Below, piece by piece: positions 9,465-18,726 of a stretch of DNA of 64,000 bases. A model generated the notes under the pieces. That model did no database searches, was not told the DNA's origin, and was given only the letters and a program-made list of their open reading frames with translations. The first letter of the stretch is position 1; the number at the start of each line of letters is the position of its first letter. The DNA is from a bacterium (GTDB lineage: Bacteria; Bacillota; Bacilli; Lactobacillales; Streptococcaceae), in contig CAJNCS010000009.1 of the NCBI GenBank assembly GCA_905221325.1, positions 11,836 to 75,835 on the forward strand. The letters run 5' to 3'. The position numbers and the translations under genes are program-made.

Positions 9465-10353
9465 CTTTAAGAAGCCGGTCAATCTGCTCATTCCAGCTAG
9501 TTGGCTGGTGGTCTTGATAGTTTTGGTTTGCAAAGTCAATGATTCCTCCTCCCCCGATTAATCTCTGGTAGCAGACGCCTTGTAGGACAACTGCTAGTTC
9601 CTCCTCCGTCACACCTAACTCCAGAAGGCGTTCATAAACACCTCGAATACTCTTGGCATGAATGGTTGAAAAGACTGTCGCACCTGTCAGACTGGCTCTA
9701 ACCACTGCACGCGCCGTCTCGCTGTCCCGAATTTCACCTATAATCAAGAGATCCGGTCGATGTCGGAGAGACAGTTTGATCAGATTTTCATAGGTCAATC
9801 CAATCGCCTCATTCAACTGCAACTGAAGCATGTCTTCCTGCTTGATCTCGACCGGATCTTCAATAGACATAACCTGCTGTCCCTTAAAAAGAGATTTGGC
9901 TAATTCGTGCATCAAGGTCGTCTTGCCACTGCCGACTGGACCTGCAAAAAGGTAGAGGCCCCTTTGCCTGTATTGCTTGCCCAGTTCTTCAATATCCTGA
10001 AACCAGAAATGCAGGTTCTGCTCCTCATCGTGCAACAAACGAATGACCAAGCTCTCATGTCCCCGATAATCTCCCACGGTGGACAAACGCAGTGATGAAA
10101 CCTTTTCGTCATACTGATAATCACAAGAACCCAGCTGACTGCGACGCTTTTCTCCTACATTCATCCCAGCCACAAACTTGAAATGACTAATCACAGCAGC
10201 AAATTTTTCAAAATCATAACAACCGATTTTACATCTTTCGTCTCCCACTCTCATATGGAGTTCATACGCATCTAATTTAGGAACAAAATAAATGTCTTGT
10301 GCACCTTTTCTCCTAGCCGAACGAATGATCTCTTGTGCGATTTCTTGAACCAT
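9412..10353 (-). CDS. comGA: competence pilus ATPase ComGA
   Basis: The 313-aa GspE/PilB-type ATPase has Walker A GPVGSGKTTL (about residues 138-147), an Asp box SIEDPVEI, Walker B DLLIIGEIRD and a His box STIHAKS. It powers assembly of the transformation pilus. It is the first gene of the comG operon, with a GAGGAGG site before the ATG and a SigX-type box about 20 bases further upstream. Confidence 0.96.
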   Translation of the reverse strand: MVQEIAQEIIRSARRKGAQDIYFVPKLDAYELHMRVGDERCKIGCYDFEKFAAVISHFKFVAGMNVGEKRRSQLGSCDYQYDEKVSSLRLSTVGDYRGHESLVIRLLHDEEQNLHFWFQDIEELGKQYRQRGLYLFAGPVGSGKTTLMHELAKSLFKGQQVMSIEDPVEIKQEDMLQLQLNEAIGLTYENLIKLSLRHRPDLLIIGEIRDSETARAVVRASLTGATVFSTIHAKSIRGVYERLLELGVTEEELAVVLQGVCYQRLIGGGGIIDFANQNYQDHQPTSWNEQIDRLLKDGHITSLQAETEKISYS

Positions 10354-10373
10354 ACTTACCTCCTCACCTATAC

Positions 10374-10381
10374 TATTCGAA
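10374..10381 (-). promoter_or_regulatory. SigX (ComX) cin-box upstream of comGA
   Basis: The minus strand reads TTCGAATA preceded by a T-run, 21 bases before the comGA start. The known streptococcal late-competence box is TACGAATA; this copy differs at one position. It would place the comG operon under the alternative sigma factor SigX. Confidence 0.65.
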
Positions 10382-10395
10382 AAAATTGGAAAAAA

Positions 10396-10425
10396 TAAAA
10401 AGCAACTTTTAAAAGTTACTTTTTA
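10396..10425 (-). terminator. terminator of the DUF1033 gene
   Basis: On the minus strand AAGTAACTTTTAAAAGTTGCTT forms an imperfect hairpin followed by a T-rich tract immediately after the DUF1033 stop codon. Confidence 0.65.
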
Positions 10426-10788
10426 TCTCCATTTCATGCGGCAAGAACGGTGTTTTTCTTGACCTGTTTGTTTTTCGTAGCCTGGACGTAGCTTTTCATC
10501 GGGGATGACTTGCTCATCCTGTAAAAGAGCCAAAGAATGATACTGCTGCAAGTACTCATCACACTCATCACACCAGCGTTTATCAGCAGGATCCCAAAAA
10601 ATAGTCATCAAATCGCTCCGACTCTTATAAAGAGGATTCTTCTTTTCCAGCTCAAACCAGCATGATTTATAATATTTTAGAGCATCATAATACTTGTCAA
10701 AAGATTGACTCATGATGACATCTTTTTCCCAACCTTCTATGAACCACCACGGTTCAAAATCCCCATACATTTCTATAACACGATACAT
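10423..10788 (-). CDS. DUF1033 family protein
   Basis: The ATG ending at 10788 gives a 121-aa protein, MYRVIEMYGDFEPWWFIEGWE, that fits the DUF1033 family found next to the comG operon in streptococci. It is rich in aromatic and charged residues and carries one CDEC motif near residue 56. The longer frame adds 26 residues with no ribosome-binding site. Function unknown. It lies upstream of comGA but outside the SigX box, so it is separately transcribed. Confidence 0.8.
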   Translation of the reverse strand: MYRVIEMYGDFEPWWFIEGWEKDVIMSQSFDKYYDALKYYKSCWFELEKKNPLYKSRSDLMTIFWDPADKRWCDECDEYLQQYHSLALLQDEQVIPDEKLRPGYEKQTGQEKHRSCRMKWR

Positions 10789-10897
10789 TTTCACTACTTC
10801 CTTTGTACCGTATATTATAACGAATTTTCTAGAACAATGAAAGGATTTTGCTTCATTATAGAACAATCCTCTAGCTTTCTGAAGATACCTCTAAATA

Positions 10898-10935
10898 GAA
10901 AAGCAAAGGCTGAGTCATCACAGCCTCTGCTTTTT
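10898..10935 (-). terminator. intrinsic terminator of nagA
   Basis: On the minus strand AAAAGCAGAGGCTG pairs with CAGCCTTTGCTTTT (one mismatch) right after the nagA stop, followed by a T-containing tract. Confidence 0.8.
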
Positions 10936-10936
10936 A

Positions 10937-12088
10937 CTATGCTTGATAACGTTTCACACCATCTAGGTAGGTTGCTACCAATTCCAAATCTTTATCTAGA
11001 ACGATAAAGTCAGCGTCATAACCTTCACGGATTTGACCACAGACATCGTCAATGTGAACAGATTTTGCTGGGTTGAGGCTGGCCATCATGACTGCTTCAT
11101 GCGGATTCGCAATTCCCCATTCGACCACATTCTTCAAACCATCTTTGAGTTTGAGGATAGAACCTGCCAAATTGCCTGTCGATTTGAGGCGTGCAGTTCC
11201 ATTGGCAACCACTACTGGGAATTCTCCCAACATGTAATCACCGTCTTCCAAGCCACCAGCTGTCATACAGTCTGTGATAAGGGCAATATTTTCAGTTCCT
11301 TTTTGTTTGAGCAAAATATCACAGGCCTTTGGATCTACGTGGTGACCGTCACAAATCAATTCTGCATAGGTATGAGGCAATTCATACATGGCTCCCACCA
11401 TACCGAGCTCACGGTGAGTCAACCCACGCATTCCATTGTAGGCATGTACCCAAACACTTGCTCCAGCATCGACTGCTTTTTTAGCTTCATCAAATGTCGC
11501 ATTGGAGTGTCCAAGAGCAACGGTCACACCTTCGCCCGTAATCGTACGAACAAAGTCTTCTACACCTTCACGTTCTGGCGCAAGGGCGATTTTATTGAGC
11601 AAGCCATTTGCTGCTTTTTGCCAAGCACGAAACTCATCCATACGAGGGTCTTTCATGTAGGCAGGGTTTTGAGCTCCCTTGTATTTCTCTGTGAAATAAG
11701 GCCCTTCAAAATAGATTCCCCGAATCTTAGCTCCACTTGCTTCCTGATAACGAGCACCGATATTTTCTGTTACCGCAAGCAATTGCTCATAAGATGAGGT
11801 CAAAGTTGTCGGCAAGAAGCTCGTTACTCCCATGCTGAGGAGCCCTTCACTCATGGTATGAAGGGTTCCTTCGATGTTATTGTCCATGACATCCACACCA
11901 CCAAATCCATGAATGTGGGTATCCACAAGTCCTGGAGCAATGCTGTAGCCTGTATAGTCAATGATGTCAGCGCCTTCAGGAATCTCTTCCACATGCTTTC
12001 CAAACTTACCATCCACAAGTTCCAAGTAGCCGCCACGACGAACTCCGTGTGGGTAGAAAAACTGATCCGCTTTAATATAATTAGGCAT
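10937..12088 (-). CDS. nagA: N-acetylglucosamine-6-phosphate deacetylase
   Basis: The 383-aa amidohydrolase shows the metal-site DTHIHGFGGVDVMD (about residues 56-69), the catalytic-region EGPYF, ALGHSNATFDEA, HAYNGM and ITDCMTAGG. It deacetylates GlcNAc-6-phosphate to glucosamine-6-phosphate, feeding amino sugars into glycolysis or cell wall synthesis. A GGAGG site precedes the ATG, and a NagR-type operator-like site lies about 75 bases upstream. A terminator follows, so it is monocistronic. Confidence 0.96.
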   Translation of the reverse strand: MPNYIKADQFFYPHGVRRGGYLELVDGKFGKHVEEIPEGADIIDYTGYSIAPGLVDTHIHGFGGVDVMDNNIEGTLHTMSEGLLSMGVTSFLPTTLTSSYEQLLAVTENIGARYQEASGAKIRGIYFEGPYFTEKYKGAQNPAYMKDPRMDEFRAWQKAANGLLNKIALAPEREGVEDFVRTITGEGVTVALGHSNATFDEAKKAVDAGASVWVHAYNGMRGLTHRELGMVGAMYELPHTYAELICDGHHVDPKACDILLKQKGTENIALITDCMTAGGLEDGDYMLGEFPVVVANGTARLKSTGNLAGSILKLKDGLKNVVEWGIANPHEAVMMASLNPAKSVHIDDVCGQIREGYDADFIVLDKDLELVATYLDGVKRYQA

Positions 12089-12164
12089 AATGATAACCTC
12101 CTTGATAGATTGATTCTAGAATTTATTATGTCAATTACATTATAAACCTTTCTTTTTCATTTGT

Positions 12165-12183
12165 AAATGGTATAGACCTATTT
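12165..12183. promoter_or_regulatory. candidate NagR (GntR family) operator upstream of nagA
   Basis: AAATGGTATAGACCTATTT resembles the palindromic GntR/NagR (dre) site built on TGGTATAGACCA, with one arm degenerate. Position upstream of nagA fits control by amino-sugar availability. Assigned from resemblance only. Confidence 0.5.
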
Positions 12184-12197
12184 TCTAGAGATATTTT

Positions 12198-12224
12198 AAA
12201 AGAGCTGGATTTCTCCAACTCTTT
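12198..12224 (-). terminator. intrinsic terminator of the OatA-like gene
   Basis: On the minus strand AAAGAGTTGGA, a GAAA loop and TCCAGCTCTTT form an 11-bp stem with one mismatch, just past the stop codon. Confidence 0.75.
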
Positions 12225-12228
12225 GATC

Positions 12229-14046
12229 TTATTTTGATTTCACAGGCAGTTCTTGAGCAGCCTTAACAGCAGCTGCAATCGTCTCTGCGTAAAGTTTAGC
12301 ACCTTCTTCAATCATGTTGCTATCATTTCCAAAGTGGACTTGGTCGGTTCCAGCCCAGATTTCAGGGTGTTCCTTAGCAACCTTATTCCAGTCAGCGATG
12401 CTCACATACGGATTCTTTTCTGCTAATTCCCGCGCATAAGTCGCATACTGCTCAACTGATTTGTAAGTCTCCTTGCTCTTGTCACCTTCATAAGGAGTTA
12501 CAAGAATCAGATGGTGGCCTTTGGGAAGATTTTTAACTATCGTATCTAAGTCATCTTTATAATTCTCTGGTCCGTTTACACCCGTTGCAATGACAACTGT
12601 TTTTAGAAGTACCTTGTTCTGGCTGTTATTGAGCATGATGTCATTGGCTTGCTTGGTCGTTCGACTAACTTGGGCATTGATATTTGCTTCAGGAAGCGTC
12701 TCTTGCAAGGCTGTATTGGCTCGTAAGGCTACAGAATCTCCAATCAAGGTGGTTCCCTCAGAAATTCCAAGTCGGCTAGCCTCTGCTTGCTCAGCCAATT
12801 TCTTCATCTGATCCAAGTTGGTCTGGGCTTGCTTGAAACCATTGACCATCAAGTCTGTCTCAAAAGCTCCAACTTGAGGAGCCACAGTTATGATAATCAA
12901 GGTAATCAAGGTAAGAATGCCAGCACCACCAGCACTAATTGGTTTAATATGAGGCAATCGACTAATCTTCCGTATTAAAGGATTGGATTTACCGGCAATC
13001 AATGGCTCAATAATATAGAAGGATAGGATAGCAAAGAAATAAGAAAAGATGATTGTCAGAATAACAGCAGGCAAATTACTCATCAACTGAGAAAAGATAA
13101 TATAAAAAGGCCAGTGAAAGAGATAAACCGCATAGCTGGTATCCGCTAAAAATGTGATTATCCGTGGTTCTTGTATCTCAGACGTTTTCTCATGCAAGAC
13201 ACGCGCAGCAAAAATCATGATCACGGCCGCTAAACTTGCCAGTACGAAACCAAATAAATAAGCGAATAAGTAAGTAAACTTGACAAAGAAAGTCAAGAGT
13301 ACTAATACCAAGAGACCTGCAGCAAACACCAGTAGGTTCTGACGAAGATCCCACGTCCGATCAAATTGCCTTACTAAATCGCTCGTCTGACGAACCCCCA
13401 CAACTGTCGCTAAAATGCTTCCTAAAAAGAAGGGATAGACATGGGTCAAACTTGAAAAGTAGACAGATGAATAGGAACTAGCTATTAGACTGCCAATAAA
13501 CATGGAGAAAAAGCTAATGATGAAAGCTCCCGCAGAAAGGAGAAAGACCATCCCTCTCAATTGGCTACTAGATTTTGAACGTTTCGATAAGAACCAAACC
13601 GCTAAGCCCCAAAGGATGTAGTAGTGAACCTCAACAGCTAGACTCCAGTTGTGAACAAAGAGATGCGGAATGAACTGGGATTCATAACTTCCCCCTGTTA
13701 ACATTTCGTAGAAGTTGGTCATAAAACCGAGAACTCCAGCAATCTGGCCACCAATGCCAGCGACATAGTCTTGACGAACCAAGAAAGTAAAAGGCATGGT
13801 CACCAGAACCATCAGCACCACAGGTGGCACGATCCGATAAAACCGTCTCTTAAAAAAGCCCAGCAAATCAATCTGGCTTTTCTTTCCAAACTCTTCTAAA
13901 AGGAGGGAGGTAATCAAGAATCCTGAAAAAGTGAAAAAGACATCTACCCCAAAGAAGCCTCCAGGAAAGATTGTTTGAAAGAAGTGGTACAAGAGCACCA
14001 AAAGTAAACCTGTAATCCTAATCAAGGAAAACCATTTAATACGCAT
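12229..14046 (-). CDS. oatA: peptidoglycan O-acetyltransferase, OatA/Adr type
   Basis: The 605-aa protein has an N-terminal acyltransferase-3 membrane domain with about ten to eleven hydrophobic segments (residues 1-390; FFGVDVFFTFSGFLI, HNWSLAVEVHYYILWG), and an extracellular SGNH hydrolase domain (about 420-600) with GDSVALR and DQVHFG supplying the Ser and the Asp/His pair. OatA moves acetyl groups across the membrane onto MurNAc O-6, giving lysozyme resistance. Streptococci carry more than one acyltransferase-3 paralogue, so the substrate is inferred. Confidence 0.85.
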   Translation of the reverse strand: MRIKWFSLIRITGLLLVLLYHFFQTIFPGGFFGVDVFFTFSGFLITSLLLEEFGKKSQIDLLGFFKRRFYRIVPPVVLMVLVTMPFTFLVRQDYVAGIGGQIAGVLGFMTNFYEMLTGGSYESQFIPHLFVHNWSLAVEVHYYILWGLAVWFLSKRSKSSSQLRGMVFLLSAGAFIISFFSMFIGSLIASSYSSVYFSSLTHVYPFFLGSILATVVGVRQTSDLVRQFDRTWDLRQNLLVFAAGLLVLVLLTFFVKFTYLFAYLFGFVLASLAAVIMIFAARVLHEKTSEIQEPRIITFLADTSYAVYLFHWPFYIIFSQLMSNLPAVILTIIFSYFFAILSFYIIEPLIAGKSNPLIRKISRLPHIKPISAGGAGILTLITLIIITVAPQVGAFETDLMVNGFKQAQTNLDQMKKLAEQAEASRLGISEGTTLIGDSVALRANTALQETLPEANINAQVSRTTKQANDIMLNNSQNKVLLKTVVIATGVNGPENYKDDLDTIVKNLPKGHHLILVTPYEGDKSKETYKSVEQYATYARELAEKNPYVSIADWNKVAKEHPEIWAGTDQVHFGNDSNMIEEGAKLYAETIAAAVKAAQELPVKSK

Positions 14047-14129
14047 ACGAGTTTATTCCCCACTCAATTAGATCTTAAAAACATCTAATTTTTATTCCAT
14101 AATACACCTTATTTTATCAAAAAAAGAAG

Positions 14130-14158
14130 AAAAATCCTAAGAGAAAACTTAGGATTTT
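14130..14158 (-). terminator. intrinsic terminator of tgt
   Basis: AAAATCCTAAG and CTTAGGATTTT form an 11-bp perfect stem with a 7-base loop, 20 bases past the tgt stop on the minus strand. Confidence 0.8.
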
Positions 14159-14177
14159 GGCATTCTAATTTTACACT

Positions 14178-15620
<1,443 letters not shown>

Positions 15621-15645
15621 CAGTGAGTAATGTCACTGTTTTTTT
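15621..15645 (+). terminator. plus-strand intrinsic terminator near attL
   Basis: CAGTGA, a 6-base loop and TCACTG are followed by seven T residues. No gene ends directly before it; it would stop transcripts crossing the left junction. Confidence 0.7.
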
Positions 15646-15672
15646 CTTTATCTTAAAAGGAGTACTACTTTC

Positions 15673-15805
15673 AGGAAGACACCTGATTGGGTGACTTCTT
15701 TAGGGAGATTATTATGAAAAAGTTAAAATAAAATCTTATTAAATCAACACTCTTGGAGGGTGTCCCTTCCAACTCCCCGACCTCTGGACAAGGTCTATTT
15801 TTTTT
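15673..15805 (+). ncRNA. candidate structured small RNA with terminator
   Basis: Three hairpins follow one another: 15673-15700 (stems AGGAAG/CTTCTT and CACC/GGTG), 15753-15772 (TTGGAGGG with CCCTTCCAA, one wobble) and a terminator stem GACCT/AGGTC at 15779-15795 followed by TATTTTTTTT. Between the first two is a good ribosome-binding site and a five-codon reading frame (MKKLK, 15714-15731). No clear promoter was found. It may be an sRNA or a leader; no family was recognised. Confidence 0.4.
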
Positions 15806-15836
15806 GAAAAAAAGTAAAAAAACTTTATCAAAACGC

Positions 15837-15865
15837 TTGACTTCCACGGTGTACCGTGATATAAT
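15837..15865 (+). promoter_or_regulatory. near-consensus promoter with inverted repeat in the spacer
   Basis: TTGACT, 17 bases, TATAAT. The spacer holds CACGGT-GT-ACCGTG (15845-15858), a two-armed inverted repeat well placed to act as an operator. It faces the three small plus-strand genes downstream. Confidence 0.75.
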
Positions 15866-15896
15866 ATAATCAAGATAAGGAAAGGAGGTGAGGAAG

Positions 15897-16046
15897 TTGA
15901 ACAAAGAAGATTGGCTTAGGTTACTTGAGAAGGCGATAGACAATATCCCTGAAACAGTAACAGCTATCGCAAGTCTGGTGACCGCAATAACGGTCGCAAG
16001 GCAAAACAAAAAGCGTAAACCCAAGTTCCGGCAAAAGAAAAGGTAA
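15897..16046 (+). CDS. small amphipathic/basic peptide, 49 aa, TTG start
   Basis: A strong AAAGGAGGTGAGG site lies 5 bases before a TTG codon. The peptide has an acidic/aromatic start (MNKEDWLRLLEKAIDN), an uninterrupted non-polar stretch around residues 20-35 (TVTAIASLVTAITVA) and a very basic tail (RQNKKRKPKFRQKKR). This layout resembles small membrane-active phage or toxin peptides, but no family is recognised. It is transcribed from the promoter at 15837-15865, opposite to the late phage operon. Confidence 0.6.
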   Translation: MNKEDWLRLLEKAIDNIPETVTAIASLVTAITVARQNKKRKPKFRQKKR

Positions 16047-16053
16047 ACGCTAA

Positions 16054-16082
16054 GAGGTAGGGGCGAAAGCCCCTTACACCTC
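16054..16082 (+). terminator. GAAA-capped hairpin after the 49-aa peptide
   Basis: GAGGT, GGGGC, a GAAA tetraloop, GCCCC and ACCTC pair in two coaxial stems, followed by TATTTTAT. It could terminate or attenuate transcription before the next two small genes. Confidence 0.65.
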
Positions 16083-16093
16083 TATTTTATCAA

Positions 16094-16186
16094 ATGAAAA
16101 GAGGAAAAGCAATGGTTAGTGCAATAGCTATTTTTATAATTGTGATCAATGTATATATCTATCTAAAAAATAAAAAGGACAAATAA
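16094..16186 (+). CDS. 30-aa predicted single-span membrane peptide
   Basis: The frame encodes MKRGKAMVSAIAIFIIVINV then YIYLKNKKDK: basic ends around one hydrophobic segment of about 16 residues. The ribosome-binding site is weak for the first ATG; an internal Met at codon 7 follows GAGGAAAAG with better spacing. It ends one base before the next gene. Too short for the usual ORF cut-off; called on context. Confidence 0.45.
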   Translation: MKRGKAMVSAIAIFIIVINVYIYLKNKKDK

Positions 16187-16187
16187 T

Positions 16188-16367
16188 ATGAGAAAAGTTA
16201 TTCAACAATTATTAGACAGTTCGATGTCTACATCTGCTATTTCGCAAGGCGCTGGAGTTCCATGGACTACTGTTTCTGACCTTAGGAAAGGAAAAACAAG
16301 CATGGACAAAATGGCGCTTCTAACGGCAGAAAAGCTCTATGAATTTGCTACAGCTGATAAGCAGTGA
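16188..16367 (+). CDS. 59-aa helix-turn-helix protein
   Basis: The product has a HTH-like segment STSAISQGAGVPWTTVSDLRKGKTSM (about residues 14-39), as in minimal XRE/Cro-like phage repressors. An AAAAAGGACA site precedes the ATG. The stop codon lies inside a terminator hairpin. It may autoregulate the plus-strand cassette through the inverted repeat in the upstream promoter; that link is inference. Confidence 0.65.
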   Translation: MRKVIQQLLDSSMSTSAISQGAGVPWTTVSDLRKGKTSMDKMALLTAEKLYEFATADKQ

Positions 16368-16385
16368 TTTCGGTCACTGCTTTTA
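16361..16385 (+). terminator. terminator of the plus-strand small-gene cassette
   Basis: GCAGTGA, TTTCGG, TCACTGC and a T-rich tail. The first arm contains the stop codon of the HTH gene. Confidence 0.8.
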
Positions 16386-16392
16386 TTATTGC

Positions 16393-16425
16393 AAACAAAA
16401 AAACCGCAAGCCTGAGCCTGCGGTT
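16393..16425 (-). terminator. terminator of the phage late operon
   Basis: On the minus strand AACCGCA and TGCGGTT enclose a 10-base loop and are followed by a run of seven T residues, about 35 bases past the lysin stop. Confidence 0.8.
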
Positions 16426-16456
16426 AGTTTAAGAAGAAAAATAGAATCTCCTTTCT

Positions 16457-17344
16457 TTATTTTGTAGTGATGAGCCCATCAGGCTCAATGTTAAAGGCTT
16501 CTTTATCGGCCATGCGACCATCAGGAAGCAGCATGTAGTATCCGCCATTGTAAGGCACAAATGTGTTCGATTTCATATCGCCGTTGACAGCATCCAGGTA
16601 ATACCATTTTTCATAGTATTTAACCCAACCAGTCTGCATAGAGCCATCACGGTTGAAGTAATACCATTTGCCATTGATTTTCTTCCAAGATGTGGCCATA
16701 TAGCCATCCTTGTCGAACCAATACCATTTGCCGTCTGTGTGCTTGAGCCAACGTTCAGAATACATGTATCCACGACTGTCGAAGTAGAACCATGATTTGT
16801 TTTCTTCAATGTACTCAAATTGGTCTTTTGGATAAGAGCCATTTGCACGAACCCACCAATAGCCTGTGTCATTCTTTTGCCAACCTGTCTTGACTTCTTC
16901 GGCAGTTGCAGATGGATTAGTCAGACGATACACATAGTAGTAAGGTCGTCCTGCATAGAGCCAAATATCGTCGTGGTCATTCACTGTGATGCCGTCAAAA
17001 CGATAGTTACAGTGGATAATGTTATCACTATCCACGAAAATACCAGTATGGCCACCTGCTCCACTAGAATATCCACGACGCCCCCAGATGAAGATATCCC
17101 CACGTTCAGCATCCCACGGCTGATTTTCTGTGATGAGTTCATATCCGTTCTTAATAAGCCAGTCATGCTCATACTCAGTATTGACCGCCCATCCAGCGGA
17201 TACAGCTCCAGCACTCGTCAAAGCGTAGTAGATCGAACTTGAGCAATCGTAAGAGTCAGGTCCATTGCGGTCATCCATACTATAAGATACTTGACCTTGT
17301 CGTGCACGCATCCAAGCGATAGCTGTTTCAATGTTTACTGCCAT
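16457..17344 (-). CDS. phage lysin: Amidase_5 (NlpC/P60-like) with choline-binding repeats
   Basis: The ATG ending at 17344 (AAAGGGGA upstream) gives 295 aa. Residues 1-140 form an Amidase_5-type peptidoglycan hydrolase with the catalytic-type Cys in [10 protein letters not shown] and His in [10 protein letters not shown]. Residues about 150-290 hold roughly six choline-binding repeats ([24 protein letters not shown]). It cuts the cell wall of choline-teichoic-acid streptococci at the end of infection. It overlaps the preceding holin stop. Confidence 0.92.
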   Translation of the reverse strand: MAVNIETAIAWMRARQGQVSYSMDDRNGPDSYDCSSSIYYALTSAGAVSAGWAVNTEYEHDWLIKNGYELITENQPWDAERGDIFIWGRRGYSSGAGGHTGIFVDSDNIIHCNYRFDGITVNDHDDIWLYAGRPYYYVYRLTNPSATAEEVKTGWQKNDTGYWWVRANGSYPKDQFEYIEENKSWFYFDSRGYMYSERWLKHTDGKWYWFDKDGYMATSWKKINGKWYYFNRDGSMQTGWVKYYEKWYYLDAVNGDMKSNTFVPYNGGYYMLLPDGRMADKEAFNIEPDGLITTK

Positions 17345-17346
17345 AA

Positions 17347-17679
17347 TCATTCCCCTTTCCAAGCGTCATTCATCTGTTTAACAGCTGACTCGACAAATGT
17401 ATCAAGGTCACGATCAGTCATGCTGATGTTATATTTGCTAAGCTCAGCACGGATTTTCGTGCGTGCTTGCTCCAGCTTCTCTTCGCCCTTATATCCAGTT
17501 TCGGCTGCGACTTGCTCCACTGCATTGACTGCGTTTTTAGCCAAGATTTCAACAATCTTGATAGTTTTCTCTCCACCTTTTCGCAAAAGGTAATCTTTTA
17601 CTGCTTTGATGATACTGCCTGTGGCTACTGCTAAAAAGCCTGTAGCAAATGCAATAATGATTTCGTTAAATTGTGACAT
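17347..17679 (-). CDS. phage holin, LL-H family
   Basis: The 110-aa protein has one N-terminal hydrophobic segment (residues 6-26, [21 protein letters not shown]) and a charged helical C-terminus, as in the LLH holin family. It lies between another holin and the lysin. The two-holin arrangement is common in streptococcal phages; one may modulate the other. Confidence 0.85.
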   Translation of the reverse strand: MSQFNEIIIAFATGFLAVATGSIIKAVKDYLLRKGGEKTIKIVEILAKNAVNAVEQVAAETGYKGEEKLEQARTKIRAELSKYNISMTDRDLDTFVESAVKQMNDAWKGE

Positions 17680-17682
17680 GTG

Positions 17683-18099
17683 TTATTCTCCTTTGTTTTT
17701 ATCTTCGTCTTTCTCAATCAATCGCTGAAACGCTTTTAAAATTGGCTGAAAAAGAGTGACATTTCCTTTTAGTTTGCGGTAATTTTCAATGAGTGATTGA
17801 AAAGTAAATGCGATGTATCCGAGATAGATCGAGTACAAGAATGCGAATCCTGTCTTCTCAGGTAAGAGCACGGACATTGGGATAAGGATCATTAGCAAGA
17901 GGACCCCTAGAATTTTGCGAAGAAGTCCGTTGATGCCGATTTTACTCTTGTACTCGATGTCAGGGTTGACAATAGCCGCAATCGTTCCTGTCACAAAATC
18001 AATGATTTCCATTGAGACAATCAATGCCAGGGCGTACAAAACCAGACCATCTTCAGTCTGGACGACACTTCTTAAAAAATTGAAAAATTCGATTTGCAT
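17683..18099 (-). CDS. phage holin (toxin secretion/phage lysis holin family)
   Basis: The 138-aa protein has three hydrophobic segments (about residues 17-40, 61-81 and 85-105) and a charged tail (KDEDKNKGE). It fits the phage_holin_4 type that forms the membrane lesion letting lysin reach the wall. It is 3 bases upstream of the second holin. Confidence 0.88.
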   Translation of the reverse strand: MQIEFFNFLRSVVQTEDGLVLYALALIVSMEIIDFVTGTIAAIVNPDIEYKSKIGINGLLRKILGVLLLMILIPMSVLLPEKTGFAFLYSIYLGYIAFTFQSLIENYRKLKGNVTLFQPILKAFQRLIEKDEDKNKGE

Positions 18100-18108
18100 A
18101 TATCCTCC

Positions 18109-18714
18109 TTAATCGATACGTGGCATGACCACAGTCAACACGCCTTGTTGTAGCATTTCAGCAAGTGACTGTTCTTTCCATGTGTAACCTTCTGTCGGCT
18201 GCATTTGGAACTTAAAGATAGTCTTGGTTCCACTCGGCCATTTCGGATTCGTATCAAACGGATAAGGCATAGCCACGATGTCGCCATTTGCATAGCGTGT
18301 GCTCTTCGCAAGTGGCTTGATGAACCCTGCCACTTTATTATAAGCATGAGTAGGCATGCCCCCGTTTTGAGAAATGGCTAGAGCAATCAAGACCTCAGTG
18401 ATAGCTGAGACTGTGTCCAGATTTTCCTTATTCTCAGTGGTAGCTTGCTCCACCTTGGCTGCCATTTCCTTGTTTTGCTTGAGCTGCGCTTCTACCTGAT
18501 TAAATTTCTCTTTCTCAGCACGTTGAGGGAAATTCTCCTGATAAAGAGCCTCTAGGGCCAGCTCGAAAAGCTCGGTATTAGACAAACCGATTTTGTCAGC
18601 TGGTAAAAAGACGGGCACATAAGCACCGTCTGAGTTGACTAGCGTGACTTTGGTGGTGGACGCTGTTCCGCTGCCGTCATATTCCAAGGACTTTGTCCCG
18701 TATTCTAGTTTCAT
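18109..18714 (-). CDS. DUF1366 phage protein
   Basis: The 201-aa protein begins MKLEYGTKSLEYDGSG and has a coiled-coil-like middle (about residues 65-110) and an alanine-rich segment ALAISQNGG. It matches the DUF1366 proteins placed between tail fibre and holin genes in streptococcal phages. Function unknown; position suggests a tail tip or lysis accessory. Confidence 0.75.
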   Translation of the reverse strand: MKLEYGTKSLEYDGSGTASTTKVTLVNSDGAYVPVFLPADKIGLSNTELFELALEALYQENFPQRAEKEKFNQVEAQLKQNKEMAAKVEQATTENKENLDTVSAITEVLIALAISQNGGMPTHAYNKVAGFIKPLAKSTRYANGDIVAMPYPFDTNPKWPSGTKTIFKFQMQPTEGYTWKEQSLAEMLQQGVLTVVMPRID

Positions 18715-18726
18715 ATTTCCTCCTTT

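Noticed and set aside
11033..11797. 254-codon plus-strand frame
   Set aside because: It is antisense to nagA, has no start signal and an unnatural composition rich in Cys, Phe and His.
15703..15723. AGGGAGATTATTATGAAAAAG as an attachment core, since similar strings are associated with pneumococcal phages in memory
   Set aside because: It has no second copy near the integrase end, and it reads as a plain ribosome-binding site plus start codon. I could not confirm the recollection.
15671..16024. 117-codon minus-strand frame
   Set aside because: It is antisense to the promoter and the 49-aa gene, and to the small RNA hairpins; no ribosome-binding site.
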